Shown piece by piece: positions 57,146 through 64,000 of a stretch of 64,000 nucleotides of DNA. The translations under genes were made by a program, and so were the position numbers. A model generated the notes under the pieces. The model did not search any database. It was not told the DNA's origin and worked only from the letters and a program-made list of their open reading frames with translations. Numbering within the stretch: the stretch's first letter is position 1; each line of letters begins with the position of its first letter. Where the stretch lies: assembly GCA_046518185.1 (NCBI GenBank), contig JBKGRZ010000001.1, positions 434,001 to 498,000 of the forward strand, in the 5' to 3' direction. The DNA is from Scandinavium vulneris_A. GTDB taxonomy: Bacteria; Pseudomonadota; Gammaproteobacteria; Enterobacterales; Enterobacteriaceae.

Positions 57146-58747
57146 TTAATTCAGCTTCGCTTTTGAAAAATCACTGCCCATCAGGCTGACACTGTATCCG
57201 GACACATTGCTGCGGGTGGCGTAGAAGGTTTTCCCGTTAGCAAGCGCAATCCACGGTGCCTGCTTATAGAAAATTTCCTGCGCCTGTTGATATAGCTTCG
57301 CGCGCGCGGCCGGATCGCTGGTCAGTTTGGCTTTTTTAACCTGGCCATCATACCCCTTATCGCACCAGCGTGCGGCATTTGAGCCGGTCTTTATGCTGTC
57401 ACAACCCAGCAGCGTATCGGCGAAGTTATCCGGATCGCCGTTGTCCGACATCCAGCCAAACAGCGCCGAATCATGTTCCCCTTTGCGCATACCGGAAAGG
57501 TATTCTCCCCACTCATAGGTGGTGATCCTGGCCTTAATCCCGATTTTCGCCCAGTCGCTCTGGATCATCTCGGCAATACGACGGGAGTTCGGGTTGTACG
57601 GACGCTGCACCGGCATCGACCACAGCGTCACTTCCGCACCCTTCTCCAGCCCGGCCTGCTTCAGCAGCGCTTTGGCTTTTTCAGGATTGTAATCGTAGTC
57701 CGGCAGGTTAGTGTCGTACCCGAGCATTTTCGGCGGCAGCGGAGATTTAGCAACCGTGCCAGAGCCCATAAACACCGCATTGACGATGGCTTTTTTATCG
57801 GTGGCGTAGTTCAGTGCCTGACGGACCAGCACGTTATCGAACGGTTTTTTCTCCGTGTTAAACGCCAGATAGCCGACGTTAAGCGCCTCAACCGCATTCA
57901 GTTTCAGATTTTTATTTTTCTTGATGACGTCAAACTGCACCGGCGATGGTGCAGGGATAATCTGGCATTCGTTGGTTTGCAGCTTCGCCAGACGGGTTTC
58001 AACATTCGGCGTGATGGCGAAGATCAGATGTTTAGTTGGCACTTCACCGTCCCAATAATTCGGATTGGCAAGATAACGAATTTGCGAATCGGTTTTATAC
58101 TGCTGTAACACGTATGGCCCGGTGCCGATAGGCCAGGTATCAACATACTCCGGCGTGCCCTTTTTCATCATTTCATCCGCGTATTCCGCCGACAGGATTG
58201 AAGCGAAATCCATTCCCCAATCGGCAAGAAATGCGGCATTCGGTTCGGTTAACTCAAACTGGACGTGGTAATCATCAATCTTCTTCACGTCTTTAATCAG
58301 CTTATCGAGGCCCACATCGGTGAAATATTCGTAATTACCCTGCGATACTTTGTGATACGGGTGATTTTCATCTTTCTGACGCAGCACGGAGAAAATAACG
58401 TCATCGGCGTTAAAATCGCGCGTCGGTTTAAAGTATTTGTTGCTATTGAACTTCACGCCCTGACGCAGCGTAAAGGTATAGGTTTTACCGTCCGGGGAGA
58501 TAGTCCAGGCCGTGGCCAGGGACGGAACCGGCGTATTTTTCTGCGGATCGAAGTTGATCAGGCGGTTATACAGAGTTTGCGAGCTGGCCACAAACGTCGG
58601 TCCGGAGCTGGCTATCTGTGGGTTGAATGACTCCGGTGACGCTTCAGAGCAATAAATCAGTGTGTCGTTATTCGCCGCGATAGCGGTCCCTGCCGGGAAT
58701 AATGCGCTGAGGGTCAGCGCCAGCAGCGTTTTACCTTTTAAGGTCAT
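57146..58747 (-). CDS. Orphan dipeptide/oligopeptide ABC binding protein, DppA-like
   Basis: A 533-residue periplasmic binding protein of SBP family 5. The signal peptide ends GTAIAAN; LIYCSEASPESFNPQIASSGPTFVASSQTLYNRLINFDP and GKTYTFTLRQGVKFN are typical of DppA. Four or more cysteines (C33-like YCSE, NECQI, LGCDS, RWCDK) fit disulphides seen in DppA. No permease or ATPase gene lies nearby, so it presumably delivers to a Dpp-type permease encoded elsewhere. It is divergent from srfA. Not E. coli MppA or DppA by position. Confidence 0.9.
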   Translation of the reverse strand: MTLKGKTLLALTLSALFPAGTAIAANNDTLIYCSEASPESFNPQIASSGPTFVASSQTLYNRLINFDPQKNTPVPSLATAWTISPDGKTYTFTLRQGVKFNSNKYFKPTRDFNADDVIFSVLRQKDENHPYHKVSQGNYEYFTDVGLDKLIKDVKKIDDYHVQFELTEPNAAFLADWGMDFASILSAEYADEMMKKGTPEYVDTWPIGTGPYVLQQYKTDSQIRYLANPNYWDGEVPTKHLIFAITPNVETRLAKLQTNECQIIPAPSPVQFDVIKKNKNLKLNAVEALNVGYLAFNTEKKPFDNVLVRQALNYATDKKAIVNAVFMGSGTVAKSPLPPKMLGYDTNLPDYDYNPEKAKALLKQAGLEKGAEVTLWSMPVQRPYNPNSRRIAEMIQSDWAKIGIKARITTYEWGEYLSGMRKGEHDSALFGWMSDNGDPDNFADTLLGCDSIKTGSNAARWCDKGYDGQVKKAKLTSDPAARAKLYQQAQEIFYKQAPWIALANGKTFYATRSNVSGYSVSLMGSDFSKAKLN

Positions 58748-59019
58748 GGTTATAAGCCTTTCGCTTTTATTATATGAGGCTTAATCACAGCACAGGAGGT
58801 GTATCCTGGCAAATAACCAAAGCGCATCAGGTTATGCTTAACACGTAAATTCCGCTGGTTTATTCACCAGTGATTTCGCTTAAGTCCTTTATCGAAAAGC
58901 AAGCCTTTAGCGCAAATTCAATAGCCAGAGTATTTGCTGTTTTTGCCTTTTCCTCGCCCGTTTATCCCTTACTCGCCTGCGGTAGAGTAGCGGCGTGAAA
59001 AAGTCGATGGGATAAGAAC

Positions 59020-60363
59020 GTGGCAAAAACTTTACTACGCAGCGGCAGTCTGGACGATTTCCAGTCCGTGGGCGGCGGCGGCCAGGCCGTATTTGCATCA
59101 GCATTACAGATACGTGAGACGCTGCGTCTGCGCAAACAGCAGATGCTGGTTGACTGTCTGGCGGTGCCGCAGGTCAACGATGAAGGCGACCGCGTGGACT
59201 GGTACTCCCCGGTGGAAGGCGACGTGCTGGCGTGGAAAGCGGCAGACGACGACCTGCGCGAACAGGCGCTGCGCCAACTGGAAACCATGGCCGACGGCGC
59301 GATGAGCCTGGCCCGCAAATGTCAGCAGTCCGACAAAACCGCCCAGCAACTGTTCGGCGCATTGCTGGAAAAAGCGTTGCAGTTTCCTGGCGAAAACCAC
59401 GTTTTCCTCGTCGGCGGCAAGCCGGTGATCACCTTCTGGGGTTTCGTCAATCTGAACGAAAGCGCCCGCGAAGAGCTGTTTGGCTGCCTGCATCTCGCCC
59501 CGGTTCCAGAACCGGAGATTGAACTCGATGACGACATTCCTGAAGCGGACAGCGTAAAAGTCACCTTTAGCGATGCCGATGAACCGCTGCTGGCTGCACC
59601 TTTATCATTAAGTATCGTCCAGCAAGCGGAAGCCGAAGCCGAGCCTGACCTCATCCCGGAACCGGAGGCACCTGCTGAAATCGACATTGCACCCGCGCCT
59701 GTGGTTGAGAAAAAAGCCCGGCGCATTCCGCTGTGGAGCCTGCCGGTGGCCGCCGTGATTGTAGCCGCCGTCGCCGGGCCGCTGCTCTGGCCGCGTCAGA
59801 CTACCTCCGCTGAACCGGTAGTGGCACAGGTGGAGCCTGAAAAAGTTGTACCTGAACGAACCGCCCTGCCGCTGCCAGCCTTAAATCCTACTCTGCCGCT
59901 GCATCAGGCGATCGTCACTGCATCGGTAACCCAGACGGTAAAAGAAGACGCGAAACCGGTGGTGATCGCTGCGATCCCGAAAGACGCGCTGGTCATGGAA
60001 GCCGATCAAATGCGGGCGGGCACCACCAAATTCCTTAATGGCAATTGGCGCGTGCTGGTTGACGTGAAAGATCCGGTGACTGGCAAAGCCCCGTCGCTGC
60101 GCTATCAAATTCAAAATAACAAAGGCACCGTCCGGCTGGTGCATGGCGACAGCGTGGTCTGCAAAACTGAAATATTCTCAGGCCTGCATCAGAACGGTGA
60201 GTTGATGATAAAAAGCCGTGGCAATGCGCGCTGTAGCGACGGATCGCGCTACCCGATGCCAGAAATCTCCTGCAAAGCAGGCACCAGCGATGTTGCCGAA
60301 TGCACAGGCCGCTACGACGCCAATACCGTCGTGCCGATAACCTTCCGTAAAGTGGGAGCGTGA
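59020..60363 (+). CDS. srfA: SrfA family protein (putative virulence factor subunit)
   Basis: A 447-residue protein opening AKTLLRSGSLDDFQSVGGGGQAVFASALQIRETLRLRKQ, as in Salmonella SrfA. An acidic, proline-rich linker (about 160-230) leads to one membrane helix (about residues 235-255, LPVAAVIVAAVAGPLLW). The C-terminal domain is then likely periplasmic and has several cysteines (VVCKTE, ARCSDG, ISCKAG, AECTG). GTG 59020 is the start. The gene overlaps srfB. In Salmonella srfA is linked to SsrB regulation and in Xenorhabdus SrfABC has been described as a tripartite toxin; the function here is not known. Confidence 0.88.
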   Translation: MAKTLLRSGSLDDFQSVGGGGQAVFASALQIRETLRLRKQQMLVDCLAVPQVNDEGDRVDWYSPVEGDVLAWKAADDDLREQALRQLETMADGAMSLARKCQQSDKTAQQLFGALLEKALQFPGENHVFLVGGKPVITFWGFVNLNESAREELFGCLHLAPVPEPEIELDDDIPEADSVKVTFSDADEPLLAAPLSLSIVQQAEAEAEPDLIPEPEAPAEIDIAPAPVVEKKARRIPLWSLPVAAVIVAAVAGPLLWPRQTTSAEPVVAQVEPEKVVPERTALPLPALNPTLPLHQAIVTASVTQTVKEDAKPVVIAAIPKDALVMEADQMRAGTTKFLNGNWRVLVDVKDPVTGKAPSLRYQIQNNKGTVRLVHGDSVVCKTEIFSGLHQNGELMIKSRGNARCSDGSRYPMPEISCKAGTSDVAECTGRYDANTVVPITFRKVGA

Positions 60364-60365
60364 TA

Positions 60366-63347
60366 ATGCTGGTTACCCTCTGCGATTACCAACAGAGCGT
60401 CACGCTGATTGCTAACAGCGGCGTGCAGTTCCTCGACTTTGGCCTGACGCCACAGGATTCCTTGAGCAACGGCCGCTTCGTGCGTAAAACCGCCAACGGC
60501 CCGCTGCTGCGACTGAATTACGACATCGTCAATTGCCGCTATACCTTGCCGCCCATCGACGGTCAGCAGGCAGAAGTGGTCAAACCGGAAAGCACGCTGC
60601 CGCTGGAGCAATCGCTGGCGGTGCTCGACGGCGTCTGGCTTCCCCTGCCGTTCCTGCGTTTTAACCCCCCGCGCACCTTCGTTGAAGGGCCGGATAACTG
60701 GGCGCGCGTACAAATTCGTAAACTGCCGGAGCCGGACAGTGCCGGTAACACCCATCGCGTGACTATCGCTCTCGACAGTCAGATCCGGGATGATGCGCCG
60801 ATGGGGTTGGCCCCGGTGGACAATGACCTGCTGAACGGCACCCGGTTTGCACTGGCCTGGCGCGATGAAGAAGTCGCCGATTTTCTCGATCAAACCTGGA
60901 TTGACGGCTGGCTGCGGGAAGTCTTCAGCCACTTTGCCAGCGTTGAGGAAAGCCGTAGCGAGCGCGAAATTGCCCAGGCGATGCGCGGCTTTGAGTATCA
61001 GGGCCATTGGCTGAACCTGCTGGCGCTGCTCGGCGAACAGCTCAAAGTGCCGGAAGTCAAAATCGTCACCGCCACCGTCAGCACCCCGGCGATACCGGTC
61101 GACTTAATCCTCGACGTCGGAAACAGCCACACCTGCGGCGTTATCATTGAAGATCACGGTGATGCTAACGACGGCCTGCGCCAGACGGCTGAATTGCAGG
61201 TGCGATCGCTGAGCGAACCGCAGTTTCTCAATGCCCCCCTGTTCACCAGCCGCCTTGAGTTCTCCGAAGCGCGTTTTGGCAAGCAGCACTTCTCCGTCGA
61301 AAGCGGGCGGGAAGATGCTTTCGTCTGGCCGTCAATCGTCCGGGTGGGCGATGAGGCCCGCAAACTGGCGATGCAACGTTTGGGTACAGAAGGCAACAGC
61401 GGTATCTCCAGCCCACGTCGCTACCTGTGGGATGAAACCCCAACCGTGCAGGACTGGCGTTTCAGCCAGATGAACAGTCGAACCCAGCGCGAGCCGGTCG
61501 CCGCCGCCTTCCCGCTCGCGTATCTGATGAACGATGACGGTCAGCCGCTGTTTACCCTGCCCCAGGATGAGCGGATGCCGGTGTTTTCGCCGCAGTACAG
61601 CCGCAGCACCCTGATGACGCATATGCTGTGCGAAATTCTTGCTCAGGCACTGGGGCAAATTAACAGCGTGGCGACCCGTCAGCGTCTCGGTTTTCCATCC
61701 TCACCGCGCCAGTTGCGGACCCTGATTTTGACCCTGCCATCGGCGATGCCCAAACAGGAGCGGGAGATATTCCGCCGCCGGATGTTTGAAGCTATCGCGC
61801 TGGTGTGGAAAGCACTCGGTTGGCACCCTCAGGACGATGATTTCGCCACCCAAAAACAGCAGGATAAGAGCGTCGTTCCGGTCCCTAAAATTCATATGGA
61901 ATGGGACGAAGCCAGCTGTGGACAGCTGGTGTGGCTGTATAACGAAGCGATGTCGCATTTTGGCGGACAAACCGAAGCGTTTTTTGCCGCCCTTGCCCGG
62001 CCTGACCGCCAGGCGGAACCTGGCACCCGTCCGGGTCGTGCGCTGCGGGTCGCGGCGGTCGATCTTGGCGGTGGCACCACCGACATGGCGATCACCCATT
62101 ATCGTCTGGATGAAGGCACCGGTAGCAACGTCAAAATCAGCCCGCAGCTGCTGTTCCGCGAAGGTTTTAAGGTCGCGGGCGATGATATTCTGCTCGACAT
62201 CATTCAGCGCTGCGTCCTGCCCGCGCTGCAAAACCAGCTGCAAAAATCCGGCATTGCCGATGCCCCTGCATTGATGGCAACGCTGTTCGGTGATTCCGGG
62301 CGCATCGATACCCAGGCGGTACTGCGCCAGCAAACGACGCTGCAACTGTTCATGCCTATCGGGCATGCGATCCTCGGCGCGTGGGAACAGAGCGACATCA
62401 ACGATCCGCTGGCTGGCCTGCATGCCACGTTTGGCGAACTGCTGTCGCAGCCGCCGACCCGCAACGTGATGAGCTACGTTGGGCAGGCTATTAGTCACGC
62501 CTTACCGCCGGGTTCTGAACCCTTCGACGTGCTGGCGACGCCGCTACAGGTTAGCTTCCGCAGCCTACACGAAGCCATGCTCGCCGGGGAGTTCACCATC
62601 GCCGCCCCGCTGCACGCGGTCTGCGAAGCTATCTCACACTATGCCTGCGACGTATTGCTGGTCACTGGCCGTCCGGGCTGCCTGCCCGGCGTACAGGCGC
62701 TGATCCGCTACCTGCAACCGGTGCCGGTCAACCGGATGGTGTGGATGGACAGCTATCACGTTCATGAATGGTATCCGTTCAGCCAGCAAGGGCGGATTGG
62801 CAATCCGAAATCCACCGCGGCCGTTGGCGCGATGCTGTGCAGCCTGGCGCTGGATTTGCGCCTGCCACGCTTCAACTTTAAGGCCGCCGATATCGGGGCT
62901 TACTCCACCGTGCGTTACCTGGGTGTGCTGGACAATACCGTCAATACCCTGCGGGAAGAGAACATCTGGTATGCAGAACTCGATCTCGACAAGCCCGGCG
63001 CGAAAGTCGACGCCCGACTGCACTTCCCGCTACGCGGTAACGTCACGCTCGGCTTCCGTCAGCTCGCTAACGCCCGCTGGCCCGCCACACCGCTGTATAC
63101 GCTGAGCATCAACTCACCGGAGGTAGCCAAGGCCATCGCCGGAGACGGCGTGTTGCAGGTACGGCTACAGTTATCCGGCGGCAATCGCAGTCAGGGCCCG
63201 GAAGCATTTACCCTGGCAGATGCCTGGCTGCAGGACGGCACCCCGGTGCCACCAGATGCCCTGACGCTGAAACTGAATACTCTGGCCGACCGCCGTCACA
63301 GCGGCAGCCACTACTGGATAGACAGCGGGAGCGTTTACCTGAAATGA
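60366..63347 (+). CDS. srfB: SrfB family protein with actin/Hsp70-type ATPase motifs
   Basis: A 993-residue protein (GTG at 60360 would add two residues; ATG 60366 has GGGAG at good spacing). Three landmarks of the Hsp70/actin fold are visible: phosphate-1-like ILDVGNSHTCGVII near residue 249, phosphate-2 VAAVDLGGGTTDMAI near 565, and adenosine-like VTGRPGCLPGVQALIRYL near 765. The order and spacing fit an expanded ATPase. It is between srfA and srfC with stop/start overlaps, so the three are one operon. I infer that ATP-driven conformational change powers the complex. Confidence 0.88.
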   Translation: MLVTLCDYQQSVTLIANSGVQFLDFGLTPQDSLSNGRFVRKTANGPLLRLNYDIVNCRYTLPPIDGQQAEVVKPESTLPLEQSLAVLDGVWLPLPFLRFNPPRTFVEGPDNWARVQIRKLPEPDSAGNTHRVTIALDSQIRDDAPMGLAPVDNDLLNGTRFALAWRDEEVADFLDQTWIDGWLREVFSHFASVEESRSEREIAQAMRGFEYQGHWLNLLALLGEQLKVPEVKIVTATVSTPAIPVDLILDVGNSHTCGVIIEDHGDANDGLRQTAELQVRSLSEPQFLNAPLFTSRLEFSEARFGKQHFSVESGREDAFVWPSIVRVGDEARKLAMQRLGTEGNSGISSPRRYLWDETPTVQDWRFSQMNSRTQREPVAAAFPLAYLMNDDGQPLFTLPQDERMPVFSPQYSRSTLMTHMLCEILAQALGQINSVATRQRLGFPSSPRQLRTLILTLPSAMPKQEREIFRRRMFEAIALVWKALGWHPQDDDFATQKQQDKSVVPVPKIHMEWDEASCGQLVWLYNEAMSHFGGQTEAFFAALARPDRQAEPGTRPGRALRVAAVDLGGGTTDMAITHYRLDEGTGSNVKISPQLLFREGFKVAGDDILLDIIQRCVLPALQNQLQKSGIADAPALMATLFGDSGRIDTQAVLRQQTTLQLFMPIGHAILGAWEQSDINDPLAGLHATFGELLSQPPTRNVMSYVGQAISHALPPGSEPFDVLATPLQVSFRSLHEAMLAGEFTIAAPLHAVCEAISHYACDVLLVTGRPGCLPGVQALIRYLQPVPVNRMVWMDSYHVHEWYPFSQQGRIGNPKSTAAVGAMLCSLALDLRLPRFNFKAADIGAYSTVRYLGVLDNTVNTLREENIWYAELDLDKPGAKVDARLHFPLRGNVTLGFRQLANARWPATPLYTLSINSPEVAKAIAGDGVLQVRLQLSGGNRSQGPEAFTLADAWLQDGTPVPPDALTLKLNTLADRRHSGSHYWIDSGSVYLK

Positions 63348-64000
63348 GCCAACTGCAAACCATCATCGACTGGACCCGCGCTACCCGCAGGACGTCGCCA
63401 ATTTTCGACACCGATGCCGACGCGTTGCTGACACGTTTATATCTGCTGAAAGCGCAGGAAACCGCGCTACACGAGGCGCAATCCGCGCCTGCCAGCGTCG
63501 CGCTGTTTGGCCATTCGCAGGCGGCAAAAGCGCATCTGCTCGGGTCGCTTTGCAGCAGCGGTAACGGCCGTCTGCTGGTGCAAGCCGGGGGGAAAATCCT
63601 CGACTACTTCACCCATCTCAATCCGGGCCACGCCCTGACGCGAATGGCCCTGCGCTTCAGTCATTGCGCGCAGGCAGCCGATGACGCTTTCCCGTTACGC
63701 CTGCGCATTATGCGCGAAGCAGACCTGGTGCAGGTGTTTCTCGCCCACGCCTTACAGCAGGGTAACGTACGCCCGGTAGCAAAATCAGTGGTGGCAGACC
63801 GTCTGAACGCCTGGCAATCGCTGCGCCAGACGCAACCCGTGCCGGGAATTAATCAAGAGGATGTGGCGACGATCGCCCGTTTCTGGCAGGAACGTACCCC
63901 GACGCATCAACAACACATCGACGACACTCTGTGGCAGCAGTTTATTCAGCTATTACCGTGCCTCGATCTCAGCGCGCGCGCCAGCGCCTGGGCGTTGCTG
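63344..64000 (+). CDS. srfC: SrfC family protein, 5' part (3' end outside window)
   Basis: The frame opens at ATG 63344, overlapping the srfB stop (ATGA), and stays open to the window end: 219 residues visible. It begins MSQLQTIIDWTRATRR, then VALFGHSQAAKAHLLGSL, which sits where a P-loop might be but lacks the GK(S/T). Typical SrfC proteins are several hundred residues longer. Position in a srfABC operon and overall resemblance support the name. Confidence 0.85.
   Translation, partial: MSQLQTIIDWTRATRRTSPIFDTDADALLTRLYLLKAQETALHEAQSAPASVALFGHSQAAKAHLLGSLCSSGNGRLLVQAGGKILDYFTHLNPGHALTRMALRFSHCAQAADDAFPLRLRIMREADLVQVFLAHALQQGNVRPVAKSVVADRLNAWQSLRQTQPVPGINQEDVATIARFWQERTPTHQQHIDDTLWQQFIQLLPCLDLSARASAWALL

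Noticed and set aside
1..64000. Search by eye for CRISPR arrays, tRNA or rRNA genes, insertion sequences and attachment sites
   Set aside because: No regularly spaced repeats, no cloverleaf-like stretches and no transposase or integrase frames were recognised; only short REP-like elements were found.

Overview
This 64 kb window is chromosome of a member of the Enterobacteriaceae. Gene content and order follow the Escherichia coli/Salmonella backbone that runs maeA-adhP ... fdnGHI-yddG ... narUZYWV-nhoA-yddH ... pptA-yncG ... ansP-yncE-yncD-mcbR-curA ... mnaT-ydcZ-ydcY, and most backbone proteins look like close orthologues. The extra genes (smvA/smvR beside yddG, srfABC at the right end, two accessory metabolic clusters) point to the Salmonella/Enterobacter/Klebsiella side of the family rather than E. 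coli. I cannot name a species. No rRNA, tRNA, CRISPR array, insertion sequence or prophage was seen.

Layout. 1-4.5 kb: 3' part of maeA, an ABC-F ATPase gene behind a 27-codon leader ORF with a long hairpin, then adhP. 4.7-10.3 kb: a chaperone-usher fimbrial operon with a LysR-type regulator. 10.3-12.2 kb: an Rrf2-family regulator divergent from an FAD oxidoreductase, with a 24-bp perfect palindrome between them. 12.4-13.0 kb: a higB-like toxin gene broken by one extra A, and intact higA (yddM). 13.0-17.6 kb: fdnGHI (formate dehydrogenase-N), with an in-frame TGA selenocysteine codon in fdnG. 17.8-20.9 kb: yddG, smvA and smvR. 21.1-29.1 kb: the narUZYWV nitrate respiration operon. 29.1-30.7 kb: nhoA and yddH.

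30.7-36.2 kb: an accessory nitrogen-scavenging module. An Fe(II)/2-oxoglutarate-type oxygenase diverges from an operon for an NMT1/SsuA-like ABC importer and an 8-oxoguanine/triazine-type aminohydrolase. The 519-bp gap holds two outward-facing sigma-54 promoters, a tandem NtrC-like enhancer between them, and two leaders of about 140 nt that share a GGGWCATTGCTCT motif plus stem-loop at the same distance from each predicted start. Both leaders can also hide their ribosome binding site. This is the best candidate here for an undescribed regulatory system.

36.3-44.8 kb: pptA, yncG and an eight-gene operon (two paralogous solute-binding proteins, ATPase, permease, GNAT acetyltransferase, two flavin monooxygenases, M20 deacylase) that resembles the Bacillus ytm/ytn S-alkylcysteine salvage operon. 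44.9-47.8 kb: small accessory genes (P-loop kinase-like, MBL hydrolase, cupin with a divergent LysR regulator). 48-55 kb: ansP, with a terminator-like hairpin in its leader, then yncE, yncD, mcbR and curA. 55-58.7 kb: an XRE-cupin regulator, mnaT, ydcZ, ydcY and an orphan DppA-like binding protein. 59-64 kb: srfA, srfB and the 5' part of srfC, cut by the window end.
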